Below, one piece after another: positions 35,717-43,938 of a stretch of 64,000 nt of DNA. The stretch comes from Cryomorpha sp963748925 (lineage in GTDB: Bacteria; Bacteroidota; Bacteroidia; Flavobacteriales_D; Cryomorphaceae), in the NCBI GenBank assembly GCA_963748925.1, contig CAVVKG010000009.1:248001-312000 (forward strand). The letters are read 5' to 3'. Made by a program: the position numbers and the translations under genes. Under the pieces are notes generated by a model, which was given only the letters and a program-made list of their open reading frames with translations, did no database searches and had not been told where the DNA came from. Position 1 is the first letter of the stretch; each line of letters opens with the position of its first letter.

Positions 35717-36550
35717 ATGCCTACTCCGTTAGAAATTTTACTCGATCCAATCTCTCTGGCTGTATTGGCCTTGTTTTTTGGCCTTTTTGCCTGGGAATCT
35801 TTTGCTCCCGGAAGAATACTACCAGTTATCCGTTTCTGGAAGCTTAGAGGAATTCTGTTTTTTTTCTTCTTCTTTTTTCTCTCCTCATATCTACCATTGT
35901 TGTGGGATGAATTTTTGGCACAATATCAACTTATTGATCTCTCTTTCACCGGAACGTGGGGAGGTGCATTAATAGGCGTTCTTTTATATGAGCTTGCCAT
36001 TTATATTTGGCACCGTTCCATGCATAAGTCAGATTTTCTTTGGAAAATATTTCACCAGATGCATCACAGCAGTGAGCGAGTAGATATTCCAAGCGCTTTC
36101 TATTTCAGTCCTATGGATATGATCGGCTGGACCCTGCTTGGAAGCTTGTGCTTCGCACTGATTGTAGGGTTGTCTCCGGGAGCGATTACCGTTGTGCTTC
36201 TTACCACAAACTTCCTGGGGCTTTTTCAACACGCAAACATAAAAACACCACAATGGTTGGGATACATTATTCAGCGTCCGGAGAGTCATACCGTTCACCA
36301 CGCAAAGGGAATTCATGCTTATAACTATTCTGATTTACCTCTTTTCGACATTCTATTTGGCACCTTTAAAAACCCTAAAACTTTTGAATACGAAACGGGG
36401 TTTTATGATGGGGCATCAAGTAGGGTTGGTGAAATGCTGATGTTTCGCGACATCAGTAAGCTTCGAAAAGATGAGAGTCTTGGGCTGGGCGGTACCATAA
36501 GCGATGAGTTTTTCTATGAAGTTGATAAAAGAAACAATCCTGCATCATGA
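35717..36550 (+). CDS. Fatty acid hydroxylase / sterol desaturase superfamily membrane enzyme
   Basis: 277 residues with four or so membrane helices. The di-iron histidine motifs are all present: HRSMH (HxxxH), HQMHHSSE (HxxHH) and HTVHH near residue 195. Enzymes of this superfamily hydroxylate or desaturate lipid chains at the membrane using oxygen. The family in Bacteroidota includes uncharacterised members acting on membrane lipids and carotenoids. Its stop overlaps the start of the next gene by 4 bp (ATGA), so the acetyltransferase is translationally coupled and probably acts on the same pathway. Substrate is not predictable from the sequence. Confidence 0.9.
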   Translation: MPTPLEILLDPISLAVLALFFGLFAWESFAPGRILPVIRFWKLRGILFFFFFFFLSSYLPLLWDEFLAQYQLIDLSFTGTWGGALIGVLLYELAIYIWHRSMHKSDFLWKIFHQMHHSSERVDIPSAFYFSPMDMIGWTLLGSLCFALIVGLSPGAITVVLLTTNFLGLFQHANIKTPQWLGYIIQRPESHTVHHAKGIHAYNYSDLPLFDILFGTFKNPKTFEYETGFYDGASSRVGEMLMFRDISKLRKDESLGLGGTISDEFFYEVDKRNNPAS

Positions 36551-37368
36551 GAACAGCCATTCCACTAATTGACAAAGAGGATTCTTACCTTCTGGAGATG
36601 AGTGAAATACGATACTGGAGCAAATATTATACTCCACAGTCACCAGTTAAATGCTTCGCCAGTGTTATCGGCGGAGCATTTGTCGGGGCTGTTCCCGAAG
36701 TGGATGTATTGGCTCTAAATCGCGTTATCGGTCTCGGCCTTAACGGGAGGATTGATATGAAGACCATTGATGCAATTATCAATTTCTACAAACTGGCAGG
36801 AGTTAAGAGGTTCTTTGTTCAGCTCAGTCCATTTTTAAAAAAGTCTGATACAGAAATGCTTCTCTTATCCCGAGGCTTCAAATTGAGAAACCGCTGGGCA
36901 AAGCTGCAAAGAACCGCAGCCGCTCCTATCCCATCAGTTACAGCCGAACTAGGAGTAGTCACTGTCAGTAAATCTGATGCAGAACTATATGCAGAAATTA
37001 TTTATAACAGCTTTGATTGGGAAGATGAAATTCTCAAAGACTGGCTTGCACAAACGGTCGGTACACTGGGTTACAGGCATTATTTTGCAACTTACAAAGG
37101 AAAACCTGTTGCGGCTGCGGCGTTGTACGTTTCAAGGGAGCAGGCATCGATGGCTTTTGCAGGAACTCTTAGAGAATATAGGGGGCTGGGAGCTCAGGGA
37201 TTGCTCCTCAGAACCAGAATACAAGATGCATATCGGGCAGGTTGCAAACACATCATTAGTGAAACCGGCGAAAACACTCCTGAAAGACCTGCAGCGAGCT
37301 ATCGAAATATGAAAAGGTTTGGTTTTGAAGAGGCTTACCTTCGTGACAACTGGATTTTTGAATTCTGA
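36547..37368 (+). CDS. GNAT family N-acetyltransferase
   Basis: 273 residues, cytoplasmic. The C-terminal half holds a clear GNAT domain: acetyl-CoA-binding motif A in GTLREYRGLGAQGLLLRTR and the closing region YRNMKRFGFEEAYLRDNW. The N-terminal half (about 1-140) looks like a second, degenerate acyltransferase-type lobe, which makes the protein larger than a simple GNAT. Overlaps the hydroxylase by 4 bp and is followed after 2 bp by the LytTR gene. GNATs transfer an acyl group from CoA to an amine; in this operon the amine could belong to an aminolipid, which is speculation. Confidence 0.85.
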   Translation: MRTAIPLIDKEDSYLLEMSEIRYWSKYYTPQSPVKCFASVIGGAFVGAVPEVDVLALNRVIGLGLNGRIDMKTIDAIINFYKLAGVKRFFVQLSPFLKKSDTEMLLLSRGFKLRNRWAKLQRTAAAPIPSVTAELGVVTVSKSDAELYAEIIYNSFDWEDEILKDWLAQTVGTLGYRHYFATYKGKPVAAAALYVSREQASMAFAGTLREYRGLGAQGLLLRTRIQDAYRAGCKHIISETGENTPERPAASYRNMKRFGFEEAYLRDNWIFEF

Positions 37369-37370
37369 TT

Positions 37371-38273
37371 ATGAGCTTGCGAGAAAGACAAATACTATCA
37401 GGAAACCAACTGATTTCTTTTCCATTAACTTTGCTGAAAAGCTTCAGTTTGCAGCAGGTAAAAGTCAACGACAAATGGATTTTTCTTTCTGTGTACCCGG
37501 TAATGGCAATTCTCGTCGTACACATCGGTAACGAGAACCCGATACACGCATTGTTTCGGATGCCGAGTTATTACAGCGATCTCCTGCTCGCTGTGTTCTG
37601 CACCTTTGGGATCGGCTTGTATTATCGGGTGCTCTTTCGGCAAATGGAGAAAAAGTTCACCTGGGGTGATCGGATCAGAAAACGAATACGTTTTCAATTG
37701 GTTTTCGGAATCGTACTTCCAATTGTTGTTTTACTTTCTGTTGAAAGCGTTTATCTGGTTTATCTTTTAGATATTCCACTGGCGGCCAGTTCTATTCTTT
37801 ATCTGGAGCTTCCGCTCGTAACTATTTTTTGTGTAGTGATCAACCTGCTTTACACGCTGCTTTATTTTCGGAAATACAACATGCAACTCGCCTCACAGGT
37901 TGAACAAATTGAGTTAAGAAGAGCTATTAATTCGAAAGAGAATTTTGTAGTTCATTCCGGTAACAAAGCCTTAAATATTCCTATCGAAGAGATTGCACAT
38001 TTTAGCGTTCGGGAGAAGTCAACTTTCCTGATTACCCGAGACGGGAAACAGTTTCTTCATAGTTCTTCTCTCACTGAATTGATCTCTGAGCTGCCTTCGA
38101 AAAACTTTTTCCAACTCAACAGGCAGGTTATCGCCAGCCGGAATTCAGTGAAGTTTTACGAACAAACGAATACCCGGAAACTTAAGATCATATTAGAACC
38201 AGCGCTCGATAGTGAAGTGTTTGTTTCTAAAATGCGCTCAACGGATTTCGTAAAGTGGATGAACGAAAAATAA
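37371..38273 (+). CDS. Membrane-bound LytTR-family transcriptional regulator
   Basis: 300 residues. Four hydrophobic helices (roughly 40-58, 72-90, 108-135, 145-165) followed by a cytoplasmic LytTR DNA-binding domain (~195-295; IPIEEIAHFSVREKSTFLIT, KNFFQLNRQVIASRNSVK). There is no receiver domain, so it is a one-component membrane LytTR, common in Bacteroidota. As the last gene of the operon (2-bp gap after the GNAT gene) it probably controls that operon in response to a membrane or lipid state. The first ATG is at 37371. Confidence 0.88.
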   Translation: MSLRERQILSGNQLISFPLTLLKSFSLQQVKVNDKWIFLSVYPVMAILVVHIGNENPIHALFRMPSYYSDLLLAVFCTFGIGLYYRVLFRQMEKKFTWGDRIRKRIRFQLVFGIVLPIVVLLSVESVYLVYLLDIPLAASSILYLELPLVTIFCVVINLLYTLLYFRKYNMQLASQVEQIELRRAINSKENFVVHSGNKALNIPIEEIAHFSVREKSTFLITRDGKQFLHSSSLTELISELPSKNFFQLNRQVIASRNSVKFYEQTNTRKLKIILEPALDSEVFVSKMRSTDFVKWMNEK

Positions 38274-38383
38274 TCTGTCCGCTTCAGCTTTTTTTTTGAC
38301 CGTTTCAGCTATTTGCCGCGGCCTTGCAGTTGAAGGCTTCGGGTAAATAGGTTCAATTTTGCACCCGAATAATTTAATTGAAA

Positions 38384-38941
38384 ATGAAAAATACACTTCT
38401 CTGCCTATTGTTTTTTGTAGGGTTATTGCAATGCTCTGCGCAAGATTCACCTCAAAGTAAAGTTGGAGTCTATACAGGCTATTTTGGAGAAACTTTGACC
38501 CATGCCGGATTGAATCTGGGCATCGAATTTTACCCACATCAATCGGAAACGTATCAGATGGTACTTTCGCTTAATGGCGGGGGATATGTTCACGTTCGAA
38601 ACAACAAATCTTTCTTCGTTCGCGGTCAGTGGGGACAGCGCGCTTTCTTCAAAAACGGACTTTTTGTCGATCAATTTCTTGGTGTTGGCTACTTGCATCA
38701 GTTTACGCATGGAGGCGAGCTATATGAGGTCTTGCCAAATGGAGCGGTTGTGAAAACTCCAGATTCCGGTCAGCCCTTCTTTATGCCGTCCGTGTCTTTT
38801 GGTGCCGGGTATGATTTTTCAAAAAAAGGTGATTCCCGGCTTTCTGTCTATCTGCGTCCCGAGCTTTTTTGGAAGGCTCCCTTCAACGGATACTTTCTCA
38901 CCCATATTGCCTTAAATACCGGCATCATTCTAAAACTTTAA
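38384..38941 (+). CDS. Exported hypothetical protein, probable outer membrane beta-barrel
   Basis: 185 residues from ATG 38384, which begins a signal peptide (MKNTLLCLLFFVGLLQCSAQ); an upstream TTG is less likely. The rest is an alternation of short hydrophobic strands with glycine and aromatic residues (NGGGYVHVRNNKSFFVRGQW, PSVSFGAGYDFS) and ends with ALNTGIILKL, typical of a small barrel. It is followed after 2 bp by an alpha/beta hydrolase lipoprotein gene, so the two are cotranscribed. No function is suggested by family. Confidence 0.7.
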   Translation: MKNTLLCLLFFVGLLQCSAQDSPQSKVGVYTGYFGETLTHAGLNLGIEFYPHQSETYQMVLSLNGGGYVHVRNNKSFFVRGQWGQRAFFKNGLFVDQFLGVGYLHQFTHGGELYEVLPNGAVVKTPDSGQPFFMPSVSFGAGYDFSKKGDSRLSVYLRPELFWKAPFNGYFLTHIALNTGIILKL

Positions 38942-38943
38942 AG

Positions 38944-39954
38944 ATGAACAGGTTTACTATATTTTTGACCCTTGTCGTTTTACTCATCCTGAGCGCATGT
39001 AGCAAGGATGAATTCCAGAAAGATGGAGATTTTTTCTATCTGGAGAGTGTGGATGCAAGAATGCCTATTTGGGTAAAGGGAAATGTTGAATCCAAAAAAT
39101 TCATCATATTCCTTCATGGAGGGCCAGAAGGCGGATCGTCACAGTACTACACCATTTTTCCCTCTCACAAAGAAATTGAGAAACATTTTGCTATAGTTTA
39201 TTGGGATCAGCGCATGTGTGGCATGAGTCAAGGGAATCCTTCTATGGAGGATGCCACCTTGGATCAATTCACTAAGGACCTGGATAAGGTAGTTTCACTA
39301 ATTAATAAAAAATACGATAATCCGGATTTGTATCTCATGGGGCATTCCTGGGGTGGAGCGCTTGGAACAAATTACTTGCTTGAGCACCAATCCAAAATAA
39401 AAGCCTGGATAGAAATAGACGGAGGCCATGCCTGGACACAGGCAAATGCTCTCGCCAGAGAAAATATGATGGGGGTAGCTCAGAACAAAGTTGCTGCGCA
39501 AGATGAAGCAGATTTTTGGAAGTTTGCACTTGACTGGTATCAGGATCACCCAGTAGTCGGGATAAACGACAACGCTCACTACTCATTTGTGGGAGCCGCA
39601 AATGGCTATGATTTTAATCCTGAAAGTGATTCACTTCAAGTTCCGTTTACAGATCTTCTGTTTTTTTCTCCAATTTCAACGGCTTATTTCTTTGTGCCAT
39701 ACCAATTTTCATTTCTCGATGCCGGTTTAAACTTGCAGAATAGGGTTGATGAAATAACAATTCCTACTCTTATTTGCTGGGGTAGGCACGACGGTGTATT
39801 TCCAGTTCAACAGGCAAATGATACTTATAACTTACTAGGCACATCGGCAGAAAATAAGAGGATACGGATTTTTGAATATTCCGCACACTCACCGAATTAT
39901 GAAGAGCCTATGGCTTTTGCTTCAGAGGTGATAGACTTTATAGATACGTTTTGA
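38944..39954 (+). CDS. Alpha/beta hydrolase lipoprotein (proline iminopeptidase-like)
   Basis: 336 residues from ATG 38944 (an in-frame codon upstream lies inside the previous gene). Lipoprotein signal LVVLLILSAC. Hydrolase motifs: oxyanion region FLHGGPEGGSS (HGGP), YWDQRMCGMSQG (the DQRGxGxS position), nucleophile elbow LMGHSWGGALG, acid in CWGRHDGVF and histidine in EYSAHSPNY. This set is typical of proline iminopeptidase-like peptidases/esterases (family S33). As a lipoprotein it would act in the periplasm or on the surface. It is paired with the small barrel gene upstream. Confidence 0.88.
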   Translation: MNRFTIFLTLVVLLILSACSKDEFQKDGDFFYLESVDARMPIWVKGNVESKKFIIFLHGGPEGGSSQYYTIFPSHKEIEKHFAIVYWDQRMCGMSQGNPSMEDATLDQFTKDLDKVVSLINKKYDNPDLYLMGHSWGGALGTNYLLEHQSKIKAWIEIDGGHAWTQANALARENMMGVAQNKVAAQDEADFWKFALDWYQDHPVVGINDNAHYSFVGAANGYDFNPESDSLQVPFTDLLFFSPISTAYFFVPYQFSFLDAGLNLQNRVDEITIPTLICWGRHDGVFPVQQANDTYNLLGTSAENKRIRIFEYSAHSPNYEEPMAFASEVIDFIDTF

Positions 39955-40144
39955 CTTTGGCTTTGAATAACCATGTGACCTTCTTGCCCAACCTATTGAT
40001 TTCGTTCTAAATAATTCTATCGGAATATATAGCCTTATGACAAGTTCATGGCTTAAGCAATCACAAAGTATTAGCGTTGTAAATAATGAATCGCCTCGTA
40101 AAGCTAGCCACCAAATATCCAACGCTGAGCTAAATTAAAAAAGG

Positions 40145-40771
40145 ATGAAAATTATAGATGTTGAAACGTGGATAAGAAAAGAATACTTTGATTTTTTCTC
40201 AAAGTATGATAATCCATTTTTTGGAATAGTAACAGAAATAGATTGCACAAAAGCTTATGAAAAATCGAAAGAAAACAACGTGTCATTTTTTTCATATTAC
40301 CTACATAAATCAATAATTGCCGTAAACAGAATTGAAGAACTGAAGTTTCGAGTTATTAATAACAAAGTTGCTCTGTTTGATAAGGTTCATGCTGGGGCAA
40401 CCATAGGCAGAGAAGATGGGACATTTGGATTTTCATTCACAAAATTTTCGCCTGACTTTAAGACTTTCAATAAAGAACTGAAAGAAGAAGTAGCAAATGT
40501 CAAAAACACAAAGGGTTTGAGAGTTAATGACGACGCCAAAAGACTTGACGTAGTTCATTACTCAACTTTACCGTGGAATAAATTTACGGGCTTGACACAT
40601 GCAAGGAATTTTAATTCTGACGATACGGTTCCAAAAATAACTTTTGGGAAAACCACCACCATTGGAGCAAAGAAAATGCTGCCAGTTTCAATTGATGTTC
40701 ATCATGGGTTAGTTGATGGAATTCATTTCTCAAAATATCTTGAGGAATTCCAGAAATTAATAAATGAATAA
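40145..40771 (+). CDS. Chloramphenicol acetyltransferase-like O-acetyltransferase
   Basis: 208 residues, about the length of class A CATs. The catalytic motif HHxxxDG is present (SIDVHHGLVDGIHFSKYLEE, with the histidine pair near residue 188), as are FFSYYLHKSI and the hydrophobic centre of the fold. CAT-fold trimers move acetyl from acetyl-CoA to a hydroxyl; many chromosomal relatives do not act on chloramphenicol. The gene is AT-rich compared with its neighbours and stands alone between non-coding stretches, which fits acquisition by transfer. I would not call it a resistance gene without testing. Confidence 0.88.
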   Translation: MKIIDVETWIRKEYFDFFSKYDNPFFGIVTEIDCTKAYEKSKENNVSFFSYYLHKSIIAVNRIEELKFRVINNKVALFDKVHAGATIGREDGTFGFSFTKFSPDFKTFNKELKEEVANVKNTKGLRVNDDAKRLDVVHYSTLPWNKFTGLTHARNFNSDDTVPKITFGKTTTIGAKKMLPVSIDVHHGLVDGIHFSKYLEEFQKLINE

Positions 40772-40836
40772 TGACTTGCCCAGCAATTTCATATAAAAGC
40801 AGGATGTGTGATAAAATGAATGTCTTTTTGGACCCT

Positions 40837-40960
40837 ATAAGTTCGTCGCGATTTGTCTTTCCAGAGGCTTTCAGCTGAAGACCATTGAGCGGTTAGGGTA
40901 TAATCTAAATTCTGACAAACAGCACTCAAGGATAACATAAGCGAATAGAGTGAATTAAAT
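40837..40960 (-). pseudogene. Third, truncated copy of the YD-like T9SS gene 5' end
   Basis: On the minus strand it reads LMLSLSAVCQNLDYTLTAQW, then SSAESLWKDKSRRTY, the counterpart of the signal peptide and first mature residues of the gene at 29495-30634. Similarity stops just after RRTY. The upstream region seen in the other copies is not found. Dead fragment about 10 kb from the parent. Confidence 0.8.
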
Positions 40961-40991
40961 TTGAGCGAACCAGAAAGAAAGTGGTTTGACT

Positions 40992-40999
40992 TACCTTTG
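40992..40999 (+). promoter_or_regulatory. Candidate -7 box of the DinB gene
   Basis: TACCTTTG fits TAnnTTTG, 35 bp before the start codon. No TTTG at a proper distance was found, so this is half a promoter at best. Confidence 0.35.
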
Positions 41000-41034
41000 A
41001 ACAATTCATTGAATCACCGAAGAACCACCTAAAA

Positions 41035-41475
41035 ATGAAAACGTTTTTTAAGGATATATTTGAATACCACAATCACTTTAATCAAAAGTTGATTGAACAA
41101 TTGATAGAGAATAAGGACTCATTATCAGAAAGGACTGTTCCGCTTTTATCGCATACTATAAACGCGCATCAGATTTGGAATGCCAGAATTGCCAATACTG
41201 AAAAGCTAGGTGTTCACGCCGTTCATTCGCTTGAAGAATGCAAGAGAATTGACAACGAAAATTACAATGAAACAAGCAGAATTCTAAACCATCACGAACT
41301 CACCGAAAGGATTTTTTATTCAAATTCAAAAGGGATGGAATTTAGCAATACGGTACAACAAATCTTGTTTCATATTTCAAACCATTTTAGTCATCATAAA
41401 GGACAAATAATTTCGGATTTAAGACAAAGCGGTATTGATCCGATAATGACTGATTATATTTTTTACAAGCGATGA
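41035..41475 (+). CDS. DinB family protein
   Basis: 146 residues, all-helical, with the metal-binding pattern of DinB/YfiT four-helix proteins: HTINAHQIWNARI near the N-terminus and ILFHISNHFSHHKGQI near residue 120, giving three histidines for a divalent metal. The family includes bacillithiol- and other thiol-dependent transferases and many members of unknown activity. Single gene next to a pseudogene fragment; possibly part of the same acquired stretch as the CAT-like gene. Confidence 0.85.
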   Translation: MKTFFKDIFEYHNHFNQKLIEQLIENKDSLSERTVPLLSHTINAHQIWNARIANTEKLGVHAVHSLEECKRIDNENYNETSRILNHHELTERIFYSNSKGMEFSNTVQQILFHISNHFSHHKGQIISDLRQSGIDPIMTDYIFYKR

Positions 41476-41599
41476 CGGGGAGCTTAAAACATGCTTTAAA
41501 TCAAGGACCATGATTTTAATTGGAATCTACCAAAAGTAGGAGGAAGTGAATTCTCCACTTCCTACCCAGGTTGCAAAGTGATCTCAGAAAGCCATACAC

Positions 41600-42766
41600 C
41601 TATTTTCTCGGAGCCTCCTTCCAAACTCCCGGATGCGTTTCAAACTTATTTGGGTCATAAGTAGGATCGCTGGATTGGATATACTCCCCTCTGTCGTTTA
41701 TCCAATAAGTAGTTGCGCCGCTTTCTACCTGGTATTCTTTTCCATCAAAGGGGCTTACTACAGTGTATTGATCGGTAGCCCAGTTGCCCATTTCGTGCTG
41801 GAGTTGATCATTGTCCTGCATTCTTGATTCGTAGGTAGCCTTGTTTGATTCGCTAATGTATTCAGACGTTGCACGGTTGTTTTCGAGTCGCTGTCTCGAT
41901 CCTTCGGTAATTATTGTCTGCTCACGCTGAAATTGGTCATCATCAGCTTTAAGCTTACTTGCGAGTTGGTTGTTGTAGTTATTGATATCAGCCTGGTTAT
42001 ATGCAATATTCGAAACCCCATAAATATAGTCGCTCTTTGCCTGATCAAAATACCGTGGGTCGCACTTCAGCACATTCACTGTATAGATCCACGTCACAAA
42101 ATCCTGCGATCCCATTTCGCTGTAATTCAAAATTATAAATACTTTGTTCCCTTCAGAATCTTTCCATTCAGTACCTGCAGCACTAAAGTGGTTTCCCTGA
42201 CCATTTCCGCCGTAGAGCGATGCCACGTATTTTGCTGCTGAGGCTGCAACTTGCGGCAAAGGATATTGATTAATTAGGGTCAATCCCTGCTGGCGACTTT
42301 GAGGCACCAATTGTTGCGCTATGAGGTTTTCGATACCTGGAGGTGGAACCATGGGCTGCCCATTGGCCTGATAAGATTGCTGCATGGCCGGCATGTTTGA
42401 ATAGGTGTAGCTTTGAGTAGGGTAAACCATTATTTTCAAACCATTGGGACCGGTAATAGTGGGTTCGTTTTGATTTGAAGAAGTGTTCATTTTCCAGGAT
42501 TCAGGAAAGGGAATATGCATCGATGGCTGTCCGGTTTTTGGGTTTATCACTGCGTGCATAGTTATTTTTTCGGTGGCAACGGCGGCTTGCTGTGAAGCGT
42601 TGTTAGCCTGGTACGACTGATTTTGTGGAGAAGAACTGTTTGTCCCGTTTACAGGAATGGCCTGGTTAACGGCATGATTTCCATAACCATTATTTTGTGC
42701 AGGAGCGTTGTCACAACCAATTGTAAGAGTGATCAAGGCGATGGAGAATAGGGCGAAGGATTTCAT
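41600..42766 (-). CDS. Hypothetical lipoprotein, Gln/Asn-rich
   Basis: 388 residues. The N-terminus (ALITLTIGC, then DNAPAQNN) is a lipoprotein signal. Residues ~20-60 are low-complexity, rich in Asn, Gln and Ser, a probable flexible tether. The middle (about 60-225) has a mixed fold with IPFPESWKMNTSSNQNEPTI and the C-terminal half is helical and charged (about 240-330), ending in a compact region with SPFDGKEYQVESGATTYWIN. I do not recognise a family. Flanked by genes on the opposite strand, so it is transcribed alone. Confidence 0.65.
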   Translation of the reverse strand: MKSFALFSIALITLTIGCDNAPAQNNGYGNHAVNQAIPVNGTNSSSPQNQSYQANNASQQAAVATEKITMHAVINPKTGQPSMHIPFPESWKMNTSSNQNEPTITGPNGLKIMVYPTQSYTYSNMPAMQQSYQANGQPMVPPPGIENLIAQQLVPQSRQQGLTLINQYPLPQVAASAAKYVASLYGGNGQGNHFSAAGTEWKDSEGNKVFIILNYSEMGSQDFVTWIYTVNVLKCDPRYFDQAKSDYIYGVSNIAYNQADINNYNNQLASKLKADDDQFQREQTIITEGSRQRLENNRATSEYISESNKATYESRMQDNDQLQHEMGNWATDQYTVVSPFDGKEYQVESGATTYWINDRGEYIQSSDPTYDPNKFETHPGVWKEAPRK

Positions 42767-42981
42767 GGGCGTAGTTGTTTTTGTTGATTATCGAGTTTGT
42801 GCCTTAAAAGTGAACAGAGTGACCAAATTTTTATCTAAACTACTGATTTTCCGATTCATTTAGAGCGACTTTTCAAGCGAATTTATATTTAATAACGTGG
42901 TGACCATTTAAAATTTCTGTCATTTATCTTTTCGGAAAGGATGACTACAATTTGCTACATCATTCATCTCTGTTTGTTTCG

Positions 42982-42989
42982 TAGATTTG
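42982..42989 (+). promoter_or_regulatory. Candidate -7 box before the exported protein gene at 43010
   Basis: TAGATTTG fits TAnnTTTG and lies 20 bp upstream of ATG 43010, inside a longer open frame starting at 42941. It argues for the shorter start. The matching TTTG is 27 bp upstream, too far for a good promoter. Confidence 0.4.
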
Positions 42990-43009
42990 GTAAAACCAAT
43001 CAAAATTCA

Positions 43010-43705
43010 ATGAAACAACTATTTCTTATGTCGGCACTTCTATTTGCCGTGAGCATTGCCACAGCACAAACTACTGTGGTTTTAAGCCCGGCCCCCTCAG
43101 AGCAACTATCTATTGCCATGACGCCATTTGGATTTGATGAAAAAATAATCGTGGGAAGCGTTGATAATACCAGTGAGGCCCTAGTGAACCGAGAAATAGA
43201 TTTCGGAAAAATTCCCGATTCTGTTAAGGAAGATTATTGGGTAACAATAGGTGAGTTACTGAGTTTCTGCGATAATTTTCAGGAGCTATTCGCTGATGAA
43301 AATGAAATTGAGGCTTTGGAACTGGGACCTCTTTTTCTATTTAAAAAGGATGAGCTCTCCGGGTTTATCACTCTCGTATCTGATACAACACTTTACAAGT
43401 GGGTTAAAGATCCTGAGTATGAAACTGCCGTGCCCGGATCGTATTTTGAAGCTGTATATGTGAGCAAGGAGTTCGCTTATCAGGGTGGTTGTGATCAGAC
43501 AATGAACTACGAATCTGGTGATTTAAAAACACATTTTGACATAAATATTAACCTGGATGCCGGATTAAATTTCATTGAGTATAAAATTGAAAGCGTTTAC
43601 GAAAAGACCTCTCCTGATGAAGTATCTACTCCCAGGAAGTTAACGGTTTTGTCTCACAGTGATTTTCCTGCAAATGCGCTGTGGATGGCATTTTATTATT
43701 ATTGA
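43010..43705 (+). CDS. Exported hypothetical protein
   Basis: 231 residues from ATG 43010, which opens a clean signal peptide (MKQLFLMSALLFAVSIATAQ). Starting at 42941 would put 23 unrelated residues ahead of it. The mature part is acidic and beta-rich (PGSYFEAVYVSKEFAYQGGC) and has no family I recognise. Probably periplasmic or surface-associated. Confidence 0.65.
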   Translation: MKQLFLMSALLFAVSIATAQTTVVLSPAPSEQLSIAMTPFGFDEKIIVGSVDNTSEALVNREIDFGKIPDSVKEDYWVTIGELLSFCDNFQELFADENEIEALELGPLFLFKKDELSGFITLVSDTTLYKWVKDPEYETAVPGSYFEAVYVSKEFAYQGGCDQTMNYESGDLKTHFDININLDAGLNFIEYKIESVYEKTSPDEVSTPRKLTVLSHSDFPANALWMAFYYY

Positions 43706-43938
43706 TAGTCGGCAATTCCGTTAGTTAGTAGAATTCTTTCCCCAATTTTTTAGAATAGTTCCACGCTTCCGCGGATGGATTTCATACGCATTCGCCGATA
43801 AGGCAGAGCACACCTACATTGGAGAAAATCAGTGTTTTGTGGCCTTGTTTTTGACCCTACTAAGTCAAGGTATATTCCTTAATTGGCACAAGTCATTTTC
43901 TGGCTTACGGCCAATGTTATCATTTCTAAATTAAGAAG

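Noticed and set aside
40060..40144. Integron attC-like site before the CAT-like gene (TTAGCGTTG … CCAACGCTGAGCTAA)
   Set aside because: The outer arms are in the wrong orientation for attC (they should be RYYYAAC then GTTRRRY), and there is no integrase or other cassette in the window.
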